NCBI GenBank assembly: GCA_028291405.1
Contig: JAQGID010000281.1
Span: 1-64,000, forward strand
Source of the DNA: Rhodospirillales bacterium
GTDB lineage: Bacteria; Pseudomonadota; Alphaproteobacteria; ATCC43930; CGMCC-115725
Length of the DNA: 64,000 nucleotides
Reading direction: 5' to 3'
Below, piece after piece: positions 53,139 to 63,007 of the stretch. Each line of letters opens with the position of its first letter. Positions within the stretch are counted from its first letter, which is position 1. The notes below the pieces were generated by a model. That model searched no databases. It was not told the origin of the DNA and saw only the letters and a list, made by a program, of their open reading frames with translations. The position numbers and the translations under genes are program-made.

Positions 53139-54728
53139 CTACGCCACCATGTCGTAGGCCGGCAACGTCAGGAAATCGACGAACTCCGGCGCCGCGATCA
53201 GCTCGTGGAACAGCGCCGCCGCGTCGTCGTAGCGGTTGCCGGCACCCGCCGCCGCCTTGAGCTTGGCGAGCTCGTCGGCGAGGATCGCCTCGCAGAACGG
53301 CAGGTGGACGAGACGGCCGTCGTCGAGATGTGCCTTGTGGCGGATCCATTGCCAAATCTGCGAGCGGCTGATCTCCGCCGTCGCGGCATCCTCCATCAGA
53401 TTGTGCAGCGGCACGCAGCCGATGCCGCGCAGCCAGCTTTCGATGTAGCCGAGCCCGATGTTGACGTTGGCGCGCAGCCCGGCCTCGGTGATCGTGCCGG
53501 TCGGCGCCTTGATCAGATCGCTCGCCGCGACATTGACGTCCTGCCGCTTGCGCGCCAGCTGATTCGGCCCCGGCATCGCCTTGTCGAAAATCTCCTTGGC
53601 GATCGGCACCAACCCGGGATGCGCGACCCAGGTGCCGTCGTGACCCTCGCTCGCCTCGCGCTCCTTGTCGGCGCGGACCCGCGCCATCGCCGCCTCGTTC
53701 GCGGCGGCATCGTTGCGGATCGGGATCTGGGCCGCCATGCCGCCCATCGCGTGGACGTTGCGGCGATGGCAGGTCTTGATCAGAAGCCGGACGTAGGACT
53801 GCAGGAAATGCGTCGTCATCGTGACCTGCGAGCGGTCCGGCAGTACGGCCGCGGGATCGGCCCGGAACTTCTTGATATAGCTGTAGATGTAGTCCCAGCG
53901 GCCGCAGTTGAGCCCGGCCGAGTGGTCCTTCAGCGCATGCAGGATCTCATCCATCTCGAAGGAGGCGAGGATCGTCTCGATCAGCACGGTCGCCTTGATC
54001 GTGCCGTTCGGCACGCCGAGCGCGGTCTGCGAGTGGACGAAGACCTGGTTCCACAGCGCCGCTTCCTCGGCGCTCTCGAGCTTCGGCAGGTAGAAATAGG
54101 GGCCGGTACCCTTGGCGATCAGCGCCTTGGCGTTGTGGAAGAAGTAGAGGCCGAAATCGAGCAGCGAGCCGGACATCGGCTCGCCGTCGACGACAATGTG
54201 CTTTTCCGGCAGATGCCAGCCGCGCGGCCGCACCATGAGAACCGCGGTCTTGGGATTGAGGGCGTAATGCTTGTGCGTCGTCGGGTCGTCGAAGGTGATG
54301 GTGCCGGCGATCGCGTCGCGCAGGTTCATCTGGCCTTCGATGAGATTGGCGAAGGTCGGCGTTGAGGAATCCTCGAAGTCGGCCATGAAGACGTTGGCGC
54401 CGCAGTTCAGCGCATTGATGATCATTTTGCGGTCGACCGGGCCGGTGATCTCGACGCGGCGATCGAGCAGATCCTTCGGCAGCGGCGCGACGGTCCAGTC
54501 CGCGTCGCGAATCCCCTGCGTCGCCTTCGGGAACTCCGGCTTCCAGCCGGCATCGAGCTTCGCCTGGATCGCGTCGCGCTGCGCCAGCAGCCGCTTGCGC
54601 TCGGGTCCGAACTTGCGCTGCAGCCCGACGACGAAGGCAAGCGCCTCAGCCGTGAGGATGGAGGCGAACCCGGGCTCCAGCGTCGCCTTGAACTCGACGC
54701 CCGGCGGGAAGGTGACAGTCTCGCTCAT
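53139..54728 (-). CDS. aceB: Malate synthase A
   Basis: FMADFEDSSTPTFANLIEGQMNLRDAI, VLMVRPRGWHLPEKH, LNCGRWDYIYSYIKKF, GMAAQIPI, TWVAHPGLVPIAKEIFD. Confidence 0.96.
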   Translation of the reverse strand: MSETVTFPPGVEFKATLEPGFASILTAEALAFVVGLQRKFGPERKRLLAQRDAIQAKLDAGWKPEFPKATQGIRDADWTVAPLPKDLLDRRVEITGPVDRKMIINALNCGANVFMADFEDSSTPTFANLIEGQMNLRDAIAGTITFDDPTTHKHYALNPKTAVLMVRPRGWHLPEKHIVVDGEPMSGSLLDFGLYFFHNAKALIAKGTGPYFYLPKLESAEEAALWNQVFVHSQTALGVPNGTIKATVLIETILASFEMDEILHALKDHSAGLNCGRWDYIYSYIKKFRADPAAVLPDRSQVTMTTHFLQSYVRLLIKTCHRRNVHAMGGMAAQIPIRNDAAANEAAMARVRADKEREASEGHDGTWVAHPGLVPIAKEIFDKAMPGPNQLARKRQDVNVAASDLIKAPTGTITEAGLRANVNIGLGYIESWLRGIGCVPLHNLMEDAATAEISRSQIWQWIRHKAHLDDGRLVHLPFCEAILADELAKLKAAAGAGNRYDDAAALFHELIAAPEFVDFLTLPAYDMVA

Positions 54729-55006
54729 GGTCCGTCCTTTACGTGCACGGGCTCACCGCAGCCATCGCTCGGCGAGCGTCTCATCATTCTTGCCCACTAT
54801 AGCCCGATGCAGCCTCCGGTCGACAGAAGCCTCGCATGGCGCATCGCGTCGGAGAAGATAGGGCTTATCGGAAAAATCCAAAGGGCGCACGGCAGGAGGG
54901 GCGCAACGCGCGAGGTGCCGCGCCGCCTTTCGGCAGGCTGTCCCGTGCTCCGCGTCATGCCCGCGAATCGCGACGGAGCGAGTCGCGACGACGCCAGAGA
55001 ATCTGC

Positions 55007-55447
55007 TCAGCTCCAGGGGGTCGGCGGCGGCACCGGCGCGGGGCCGGGCATTTCGATCGTCTTGAAATCCGCCGGCGAGGCGATCTCAAGGTATTCCATG
55101 TCCGGCGAGTAGTCGAACAGGAAATGGACGATGCCGGGGCGCTGGTGGACGCAGTCGCCGGCCTTCACCAGCGTCACCTTATCCTCGTACATGAAGCGCG
55201 CCCAGCCCTGGAGCATCAGGACGATGTGGAAATTCGCCTCGTGGCGATGCCAGCCGGTGCCCTCCTCGGGCGGCCGCTCAGCCTTGACGAGCTGGGCGAT
55301 GACCTGGCCGTTCGTCGCGGCGGCGATGCCGAGGTCGCGATACCGGAAGAAATCGCGCAGCCCGCCGCTGACGAACTCGGTGTCGCCTTCGCGATTGTGG
55401 GAAAAAACGGTCGCAGGCGTTGAATTCGTCGGATCAAGAGTGTCCAT
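55007..55447 (-). CDS. Cupin-domain protein
   Basis: GTGWHRHEANFHIVLMLQGWARFMYEDKVTLVKAGDCVHQRPGIVHFLFDYSPDMEYLEI. Confidence 0.85.
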   Translation of the reverse strand: MDTLDPTNSTPATVFSHNREGDTEFVSGGLRDFFRYRDLGIAAATNGQVIAQLVKAERPPEEGTGWHRHEANFHIVLMLQGWARFMYEDKVTLVKAGDCVHQRPGIVHFLFDYSPDMEYLEIASPADFKTIEMPGPAPVPPPTPWS

Positions 55448-55671
55448 CGTCGCTCTCCCTGATTCCGCGCCGGCGCCGGCTACACGCAGCCGGCGAATCT
55501 CGTCGACCAGGGACGCAAAATTCGGGCCAAGCAACGCTTCCGTCCAAAGCGCACCGAATCGGCAGCGCCGAAGCCGCGCCGCGATCGGCGCGTAACTGGG
55601 AACGGGCAAGGGTTGCCTGCCGGTTGGGCGGTGCCTGCCGCTTAAGCAAGCCGTGGCGGCGCGAAGCCGGC

Positions 55672-56328
55672 TCAGAACTCGACCTCCAGCTCCTCGATGT
55701 CCTCGGGCTCGAGCTTGGCCGCCGTGATCCATTCTCCCATCTCAGGGAGCGCCATGATCGTCTTGCAATAGGCCGCCGACGCCTTGTCGAGCTTGACGTC
55801 ATAGGTCGTGAACCGTGTCGCGACCGGCGCGAACATCGCATCGGCCATGCCGCGGCGCTTGCCGAACAGGAAGGGGCCGCCGTGCTCGGCGAGGCAGTCG
55901 CCCCAGATCGTGCAGATCCGCTCGATGTCGGCTTCGGCGCGCGACCAGACCTTGAAGCCCGGGAAGTGTCCCTTGAGGTTCATCGGCAATGCCGAGCGCA
56001 GGGCGCTGAAGCCGGAGTGCATCTCGCCGCAGATCGACCGGCAGCGCGCGCGGAGCGCAAGATCCTCCGGCAGCAGCCCCGCCTTCGGCTTGATCTCGTT
56101 GAGGTATTCGCCGATCGCCAGCGTGTCCCAGACGGCGATCCCGTTGTGCGTCAAGCACGGCACGAGGATCGAGGACGAGAGCAGCAGGATCTCGGCGCGT
56201 GCCGCGGCATCGTCCGGCGGGATCTCGACCTCGTCGAATTCCAACCCCCCGAATTTCGCGAGCAACCAGCCGCGCAACGACCACGACGAGTAGTTCCGGC
56301 TGCTGATCGTAAGAGTGGCCTTGGCCAT
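55672..56328 (-). CDS. Glutathione S-transferase family protein
   Basis: LTISSRNYSSWSLRGWLLAKFGGLEFDEVEIP; CLTHNGIAVWDTLAIGEYLNE; MHSGFSALRSALPMNL. Confidence 0.92.
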   Translation of the reverse strand: MAKATLTISSRNYSSWSLRGWLLAKFGGLEFDEVEIPPDDAAARAEILLLSSSILVPCLTHNGIAVWDTLAIGEYLNEIKPKAGLLPEDLALRARCRSICGEMHSGFSALRSALPMNLKGHFPGFKVWSRAEADIERICTIWGDCLAEHGGPFLFGKRRGMADAMFAPVATRFTTYDVKLDKASAAYCKTIMALPEMGEWITAAKLEPEDIEELEVEF

Positions 56329-56479
56329 GCGGTGCTCCGTCTTCAGGTGCGCTGCATCTCGCAGTCGTTCGCAGCGATAAACGCAAACCCTGTGCCAAGT
56401 GGGGGCACCCTCTGGCGTGCATCTTGCATTTCAAAACCCGCGCGGCGCATCGGCCGCCTCATACATTCGGTCAGCCTCG

Positions 56480-57721
56480 ATGCTCTACAAGGCCTACCAG
56501 TTTCAAAAGGATTTGGCGGCGCCCTTTCGCCTGATGGCGCAAGCTCTCGGCGAGCTGTTGAACACCTCGCCGGCGCAGCTCGCCAGCGACATAACGCTGC
56601 GCCGGACGGTGGCGGCGTGCCAGATCGCGGCGTGGGGCGGGCTGACGCATCGCCGCCCTGAATTCGGCATCGATATCGTCATGGTCGGCAACCGCGAGCG
56701 TGCGATCCGCGAGGAGATCGTCCATTCGACGCCCTTCGCGAGCCTGCTGCATTTCAAGAAGGTCGCGGAGTTCAAGAAGGACATCGTCGCCAGCCAGCCA
56801 CGCGTCCTCGTGGTGGCGCCGCTGTCGGGTCATTTCGCGACGCTGCTGCGCGGCACGGTGACGACGCTGCTGCCCGACCACGACGTCTACATCACCGACT
56901 GGCACAACGCGCGCGACGTGCCGTTGCGCGAGGGCCAGTTCGGGCTCGATTCCTTCATCGAGCACGTCATCGAGTTCCTCGAGGTGCTCGGCGCCGGCTC
57001 CCATATCGTGGCGATCTGCCAGCCGTCGGTGGCGGCCCTCGCCGCCGTCGCGGTGATGGCCGAGGATGGCAATCCCTGCGTGCCACGCAGCATGACGCTG
57101 ATGGCGGGGCCGATCGACACGCGGATCAATCCGACGGGGGTCAACGATTTTGCGACTGAGCATTCGATCGAATGGTTCGAGAAGAACCTCGTCGACATGG
57201 TGCCGTCGCGCTTCCCCGGCGCGACGCGCAAGGTCTATCCCGGCTTTCTCCAACTCACCGGATTCATGACGATGAACCTCGAGCGCCATCTCAAGGCGTT
57301 CAAGGACATGCAGGAGCATCTCGCCGCCGGCGAGAACGAGAAGGCGAAGATCATCCAGGATTTCTACGACGAGTATTTCGCCGTGATGGATCTCCCGGCC
57401 GAGTTCTATCTCGAGACGGTGCGGCTGGTCTTCCAGGAATACGCCCTGCCGCTCGGCAAGCTGACCCTCAGAGGCCGCACGATCGATCCCGGCGCGATCA
57501 AGCGGACCGCGCTGCTGACCGTCGAGGGCGAGCGCGACGACATCTGCTCGATCGGCCAGACGCTGGCAGCGCAGGACCTCTGCACCGGCCTGGCGCCCTA
57601 TATGAAGCGGCATTACGTGCAGACCGGCGTCGGCCATTACGGCGTCTTCAGCGGCCGGCGCTGGAACAACGAGATCTATCCGATCGTCCGAGACGTCGTG
57701 CACAGCAGCACGGTCGGCTGA
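56480..57721 (+). CDS. phaZ: Intracellular polyhydroxyalkanoate depolymerase
   Basis: MLYKAYQFQKDLAAPFRLMAQALGELL, VLVVAPLSGHFATLLRGTVTTLLPDHDVYITDWHNARDVPL, HIVAICQPSVAALAAVAVMAEDG. Confidence 0.92.
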   Translation: MLYKAYQFQKDLAAPFRLMAQALGELLNTSPAQLASDITLRRTVAACQIAAWGGLTHRRPEFGIDIVMVGNRERAIREEIVHSTPFASLLHFKKVAEFKKDIVASQPRVLVVAPLSGHFATLLRGTVTTLLPDHDVYITDWHNARDVPLREGQFGLDSFIEHVIEFLEVLGAGSHIVAICQPSVAALAAVAVMAEDGNPCVPRSMTLMAGPIDTRINPTGVNDFATEHSIEWFEKNLVDMVPSRFPGATRKVYPGFLQLTGFMTMNLERHLKAFKDMQEHLAAGENEKAKIIQDFYDEYFAVMDLPAEFYLETVRLVFQEYALPLGKLTLRGRTIDPGAIKRTALLTVEGERDDICSIGQTLAAQDLCTGLAPYMKRHYVQTGVGHYGVFSGRRWNNEIYPIVRDVVHSSTVG

Positions 57722-57724
57722 GGC

Positions 57725-59554
57725 TCACCGCGCCGCGAAGGCCTCGCCGAAGAACTCGATCAACCGGGCGTAAAGCACGCGCAGGTTCTTCGGCTTGCGG
57801 ATGCCGTGACCCTCGTCGTCGAAGAGCAGCGTCTCGTAGGGGATCGCCGCGGCCTCGAGGGCGGCCTCGACGGCGGTCAGATTCTCGGGCGTGACGTTGG
57901 GATCGTTCATCCCCTGGACGATCAGCAGCCGCGCCGCGATGCGGTCGACGAAGTGGATCGGCGAGCGCTCGTGATAGCGCGTGGGGACGGTCTCGGGGCT
58001 GCCGCCCAGCATCTCCTCGCTGTAGGGGCGCAGATCTGGACGCGTCGAGTAATAGTCGACGACGAGATCCGTCATGCCGCAGATCGGCGCCGCCGCGGCG
58101 AGGAGATCGGCGGGCCAGCGCGTCACCGCGCACCACGACGAATAGCCGCCGTAGGAGGTGCCGGTGACCGCGACCTTGCCGGGCGGCGCGTGGCCGCGCA
58201 CGATCACCGCCTCGGCGCCGGCGCGGATATCGTCCTGCTCGATCCCGCCCCAGAACTCGCGCCGGATCGCCTCGCGGAATTCGAGGCCGAAGCCGGTGCT
58301 GCCGCGGTAGTTGGGATCGAGCACCGCGAAGCCGGCGGCGCGGCACGATTGGATGAAGGCGGAGAACGCGTCCTCGCTGTGCCCGGTCGGGCCGCCGTGC
58401 ACCTGGACGACGAGGCCCTTGGCGGGCTGCGCCGGATGATAGAGCCAGCCCTGGATCTCGATACCGTCGGTCGAGCGCCAGCAAAAGTCTTCGGGACGTG
58501 CGAGATCCGCTTCGCTCAAGGCGCTGCCGGCGAAGGGGCTGGCGAGCGGCGCCGCTTCGCCCCCCGGCGAAAACCGCACGAGCTCGTCGGGATGCGCGGC
58601 GTCGTAGCGCCGCCCGAGCCAGGCGCCGTCGGGCAGCTGGCCCAGTGGCAGCAGCGTCCCCTGCGTCGTCGCCACCGGCGTCTCCTCCCCGCTCACGGGA
58701 TCGAGCAGGAAGGCGCGGCTGCGCGCCTCGACCGTCTCGACCACGACGATGCGGCCGCCGCGGTCCGGCACATGCGCCGCCTCGATGCTGCGCGACGCAT
58801 CGTCGATCAGCCAGGCGACCTCGCCGCCCGCGAGGTCGTAGACGCCGAGACGCTTATGGCTCGGCGTCTCGGCGAGGACCAGGATGCGGTTCCCGTCGGG
58901 AAACCACGAGGCGCTCGCCTTGACGGCGGCGCCGAAGTCGAGGATCTCGCGGTCGTCGCCGCCGTCGATGCCGACCAGCCAGATCTGCGTCCCGGCGGGA
59001 TCGCGGTCGCGCCGCGAATAGAGGATCCGCCTGCCGCTGCGGTCGAGGCTCGGGCGAAAGGCATGCGGCTTCGCCGGCCGCGCCAAAGCGATGCGCTTAC
59101 CGGTCGCGAGGTCCTGGCGGATGACCCAGCTCGCCGCGATGCCGGCGCGCGAGCCGGGATCGTAATTCGCCGCGAAGACGAGATAGCGGCCGCTCGCGTC
59201 GATCTCGCCGCCGCGCGCGAAGAACGGCGGCGAGGGCTCGGTCAGTGCCGTCATCGTGCCGTCGAGCTCGAGACGGAAAAGCTGCAGCCGCTCGTCGCCG
59301 CCGCGGTCCTCGGCGACGATCAGCGCCGTCGAATCCGGGACCCAGGAGATGAGGTAGGTATCGTTCGGCGTCGCCGTAAGGCGCTGCGGCGCGGCTTCGC
59401 CGGCGGTCGGGGCGAGATAGATGTCAGCGGCCGGCGCCTTGCGCGACCAGCTCCAGGCGACGAGGTTTCCGTCGGGCGACAGCAGCGCCCGCCCCATGAC
59501 CGGCAGGGCGAGCAGCGCGTCGAGGAACTCGGCAGACTCAACCATGAGACTCAT
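57725..59554 (-). CDS. S9-family prolyl oligopeptidase-like peptidase
   Basis: GLVVQVHGGPTGHSEDAFSAFIQSCRAAGFAVLDPNYRGSTGFGLEF, VTGTSYGGYSSWCAVTRWP, LLIVQGMNDPNVTPENL, FDDEGHGIRKPKN. Start reset to 59554. Confidence 0.92.
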   Translation of the reverse strand: MSLMVESAEFLDALLALPVMGRALLSPDGNLVAWSWSRKAPAADIYLAPTAGEAAPQRLTATPNDTYLISWVPDSTALIVAEDRGGDERLQLFRLELDGTMTALTEPSPPFFARGGEIDASGRYLVFAANYDPGSRAGIAASWVIRQDLATGKRIALARPAKPHAFRPSLDRSGRRILYSRRDRDPAGTQIWLVGIDGGDDREILDFGAAVKASASWFPDGNRILVLAETPSHKRLGVYDLAGGEVAWLIDDASRSIEAAHVPDRGGRIVVVETVEARSRAFLLDPVSGEETPVATTQGTLLPLGQLPDGAWLGRRYDAAHPDELVRFSPGGEAAPLASPFAGSALSEADLARPEDFCWRSTDGIEIQGWLYHPAQPAKGLVVQVHGGPTGHSEDAFSAFIQSCRAAGFAVLDPNYRGSTGFGLEFREAIRREFWGGIEQDDIRAGAEAVIVRGHAPPGKVAVTGTSYGGYSSWCAVTRWPADLLAAAAPICGMTDLVVDYYSTRPDLRPYSEEMLGGSPETVPTRYHERSPIHFVDRIAARLLIVQGMNDPNVTPENLTAVEAALEAAAIPYETLLFDDEGHGIRKPKNLRVLYARLIEFFGEAFAAR

Positions 59555-59571
59555 ACCATGCGCGTCGGCGC

Positions 59572-60231
59572 CTAGAATTCCGCGTCGTCGATGATCATGG
59601 GCTCGTTGGTGGCTGCGACCAGCCATTCCTGCAGCTCCGGCATCGCCCAGATGGCGTCGGCATAGGGCAGCGTAATCTCGTCGAGCTCGATCTTGTAGGT
59701 GCGGAAGCGGCTGACGACCGGCGCGTACATCGCGTCGGCGATCGTGAAATGGCCGAACAGGAAGGGCTCGTCGCCGCCGCCGAATCGCGCGCGGCACTCG
59801 CGCCAGATCGCAGTGATGCGATTGATGTCGGCGGTGACCTCCGGCGTGACGCCGCGATTGGGAAAGGACGAGCGCATGTTCATCGGCAGATGGCTGCGCA
59901 GCGCCGCGAAGCCGGAGTGCATCTCGGCGCTGACCGAGCGCGCCATGGCGCGCGCCAGCCGATCCTGCGGCAGCAGCCGCGCCTCCGGGAAGGTCTCGGC
60001 GAGATACTCGCAAATCGCGAGGCTGTCCCAGACGAGAGCGTCGCCGTGGCGCAGCGCCGGCAGCTTGCCCGACGGCGAATGCCGCAGGATGTCGCTGCGG
60101 GTCGTCGTCTGGCGCAGCGGAATCACCTCCTCGTCGAAGGCGAGCCCCGTCCGCTTCAGCGCCAGCCAGGGACGCAGCGACCACGAGGAATAATTCTTGT
60201 TCGCGAGGTAGATCGTCGCTTCGGCCATCAC
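59572..60231 (-). CDS. Glutathione S-transferase family protein (paralogue of 55672..56328)
   Basis: IYLANKNYSSWSLRPWLALKRTGLAFDEEVIPL; LRHGDALVWDSLAICEYLAET; MHSGFAALRSHLPMNM. Confidence 0.92.
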   Translation of the reverse strand: MMAEATIYLANKNYSSWSLRPWLALKRTGLAFDEEVIPLRQTTTRSDILRHSPSGKLPALRHGDALVWDSLAICEYLAETFPEARLLPQDRLARAMARSVSAEMHSGFAALRSHLPMNMRSSFPNRGVTPEVTADINRITAIWRECRARFGGGDEPFLFGHFTIADAMYAPVVSRFRTYKIELDEITLPYADAIWAMPELQEWLVAATNEPMIIDDAEF

Positions 60232-60407
60232 CCAGCCCCGTCGCTGTTACGGTCGCGCACTGTGGCGGCAACGCCGAGCCGACGCAACCCAACTCGGAAG
60301 TACGGTCTTTCGGCGCCATGGCTCTTTTCAAGCGGTGCCATCGGCGGCATGTTACGCGACGGTACGCTCTCAACCCTTCCTCCTCCGAACACCCGGGAGG
60401 TCTCATC

Positions 60408-61781
60408 GTGCTCGCGAATTTCACATCCGATCCCGGAAACGCGGTGACGTTGACGCCGCTGACGCGCGACGAGCTGCCGGGCTTCCTGCTCGGCGCGGCG
60501 GAGCACGAGCGCAACTGGCTGAAGGCGACGGGCTTCACCGCCAAGCCCGGCAAGACCGCCCTGCTGCCGCGTCCGGACGGCTCGCTCGGCGGTGTGCTGG
60601 TCGGCGTCGAGCGCGACGATCCGCTGTGGGCGCTTGCCAGCCTTCCCGAGAGGCTGCCCGAGGGGTCCTATCGCCTCGCCGCGGATTGGGACGCGGCCGC
60701 GACGACCCAGGCGGCGCTCGGCTGGGCGCTCGGCACCTACGGCTTCAGCCGCTACAAATCGCGCAAGCCCAGCCCGGCGATGCTGGTCTGGCCGGAGCGC
60801 GCCGATCGCGGCACGGTCGAGCGCCTGGCGCGCGGCATCTTCCTGGCGCGCGACCTCATCAACACGCCGGCCGAGGACATGGGACCGGCCGAGATGGCCG
60901 CCGCGGCGCAGGCGCTGGCCGAGCGCAGCGGGGCGCGCTGCACGGTGATCGCAGGCGACGCGCTGCTCGCCGCCAACTATCCGACGATCCATGCCGTCGG
61001 CCGCGCCAGCGCCCGCCCGCCGTGCCTGATCGATTTGCGCTGGGGTGACGAGGGCGCCCCGAAGGTGACGCTGGTCGGCAAGGGCGTCGCCTTCGACACC
61101 GGCGGGCTAGACATCAAGGGCGCCGGCAACATGCGGCTGATGAAGAAGGACATGGGCGGCGCCGCCATCATGATGGGGCTGGCCGGCGCGCTGATGGAGG
61201 CGAATTTGCCGATCCGCCTGCGCCTGCTCGTGCCCGCGGTCGAGAACGCGATTTCGGCGAACGCGATCCGGCCGCTCGACGTCGTCAAGACGCGCAGCGG
61301 CAAGACGGTCGAGATCGGCAATACCGACGCCGAGGGCAGGCTCATCCTGTGCGACGCGCTGACCGAAGCCAACAGCGAGACGCCGGCGCTGATCCTGGAT
61401 TGCGCGACGCTGACCGGCGCCGCCCGCGTCGCCCTCGGTCCCGATCTCCCGGCGTTGTTCAGCAACGACGATGCCCTCGCCGACGGTCTGCTGCGCGCCG
61501 GTATCGCGCAGGCGGACCCGCTGTGGCGCTTGCCGTTGTGGCAGCCGTATCGCAAATTGATCGACAGCAAGGTCGCCGATCTCAACAACGTGTCGGAATC
61601 GCCGTTCGCCGGCGCGATCGTCGCGGCGCTCTACCTCGCGGAGTTCGTCTCGAGCGCGACGCCGTGGGCGCATCTCGACGTGATGGCGTGGAACGGCAGC
61701 GCGCGGCCCGGCCGGCCGGAAGGCGGCGAGGCGATCGGTCTGCGCGCGCTGTACGAATACATCCGCGGGCGGTTCGGCTAG
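60408..61781 (+). CDS. Leucyl aminopeptidase family (M17) peptidase
   Basis: LVGKGVAFDTGGLDIKGAGNMRLMKKDMGGAAIMMGLA, NTDAEGRLILCDALTEA; GTG 60408 preceded by GGGAGG. Confidence 0.95.
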   Translation: MLANFTSDPGNAVTLTPLTRDELPGFLLGAAEHERNWLKATGFTAKPGKTALLPRPDGSLGGVLVGVERDDPLWALASLPERLPEGSYRLAADWDAAATTQAALGWALGTYGFSRYKSRKPSPAMLVWPERADRGTVERLARGIFLARDLINTPAEDMGPAEMAAAAQALAERSGARCTVIAGDALLAANYPTIHAVGRASARPPCLIDLRWGDEGAPKVTLVGKGVAFDTGGLDIKGAGNMRLMKKDMGGAAIMMGLAGALMEANLPIRLRLLVPAVENAISANAIRPLDVVKTRSGKTVEIGNTDAEGRLILCDALTEANSETPALILDCATLTGAARVALGPDLPALFSNDDALADGLLRAGIAQADPLWRLPLWQPYRKLIDSKVADLNNVSESPFAGAIVAALYLAEFVSSATPWAHLDVMAWNGSARPGRPEGGEAIGLRALYEYIRGRFG

Positions 61782-61812
61782 ACCGGGCGCGATCGGCGGA
61801 ACGGGAGGACCG

Positions 61813-62208
61813 ATGGAATTCGATTTGACGCCGACCGAGGCGCTGGATCTGTGGCGGCGCGTCCTGGTCGCGAACGTGCGGCAGGAGGGGCCCGATCTGT
61901 CGTCGCGCCAGCTTGCCCTGGTGCTGACCGTCTACATGACGGCGGGACCGCACACCGTGCGCGGCCTCGCCGCGCTCCTCAACATCTCCAAGCCGGCCGT
62001 GACGCGCGCGCTCGACCGGCTGGGCAAGCTCGGCTTCGCCCGCCGCAAGGTCGACGAGCACGACCGCCGCAGCGTCCTCGTGCAACGCACCGTGAAAGGC
62101 TCGGTCTTCCTGCGCGAGTTCGGCGATCTGGTCGGCGCGACCGGCCGCACCCTGTGCGACGGCGGCGCGCCCGCGGCGCAGCCGGACGCGCCGCCGCCGG
62201 CGGAATGA
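61813..62208 (+). CDS. MarR-family transcriptional regulator
   Basis: HTVRGLAALLNISKPAVTRALDRLGKLGFARRKVDEHDRRSVLVQRTVKG winged-helix. Confidence 0.88.
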   Translation: MEFDLTPTEALDLWRRVLVANVRQEGPDLSSRQLALVLTVYMTAGPHTVRGLAALLNISKPAVTRALDRLGKLGFARRKVDEHDRRSVLVQRTVKGSVFLREFGDLVGATGRTLCDGGAPAAQPDAPPPAE

Positions 62209-62239
62209 CGCGCGCAGCTTCGACAAGGGAGATTCGGCG

Positions 62240-62968
62240 ATGACGACGATCGTTCTCGTGCACGGCGCCTGGGCCGGTGCCTGGTCCTGGAAGGGCGCGG
62301 CGAAGCTGCTGCGCCAGCGCGGCTTCGACGTCTACGCGCCGACACTGACCGGCATCGCCGAGCGCAGCCACGTCCCGCCGGAGAACGTCTCGCTGGCGAG
62401 CCACATCGCCGACGTCGCCGGCCTCATGCGCTACGAAGAGCTGGAGAATGTGCTGCTCGTCGGCCACAGCTACGGCGGCATGGTGATCACCGGCGCAGCC
62501 GATCGCGAGCCGGGCCGCGTCGCCGGCATGATCTACCTCGACGCCTTCGTTCCCGAGAGCGGGCAATCGCTCTGGGACCTCGTCGGGCCGCACGGCGCGG
62601 CGCTGCATCGCAAGCTGGCGCAGGACCACGACGGCGGCAAATCGGTGCCGCGCCCACCCAGCCCGACCGCGCTCAGCGCCGCCGACGCCGAGCGGATCGG
62701 CCGCATGTTCACGCCGCAGCCGGTCAAGACGCTCGAGGACAAGTTCGTGTCGGTGCGCCCGACCCAGACCTGGCCACAGCGCCACTACATCCTCTGCCGC
62801 GCCTATGCCGGCAGCCCATTCCATGCGATCGCGGCGCGCGTCAAGGATGCGCCGGGCTGGAGCTATGGCGAGTTCGACGCGCTGCACGACGTTCCTCGCA
62901 CCGATCCCAAGCTGGTCGCCGATACGATCGCGGAGATCGCCCGCGGGTGGGGACTCGCGGGCGCCTGA
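62240..62968 (+). CDS. Alpha/beta hydrolase
   Basis: TIVLVHGAWAGAWSWKGAAKLLRQRGFDVYAPTLTGIAERSH, VLLVGHSYGGMVITGAAD nucleophile elbow. Confidence 0.93.
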   Translation: MTTIVLVHGAWAGAWSWKGAAKLLRQRGFDVYAPTLTGIAERSHVPPENVSLASHIADVAGLMRYEELENVLLVGHSYGGMVITGAADREPGRVAGMIYLDAFVPESGQSLWDLVGPHGAALHRKLAQDHDGGKSVPRPPSPTALSAADAERIGRMFTPQPVKTLEDKFVSVRPTQTWPQRHYILCRAYAGSPFHAIAARVKDAPGWSYGEFDALHDVPRTDPKLVADTIAEIARGWGLAGA

Positions 62969-63007
62969 ATTGCGTCCGACTATTCGCGGGACGGATCGGA
63001 GAGCCGC

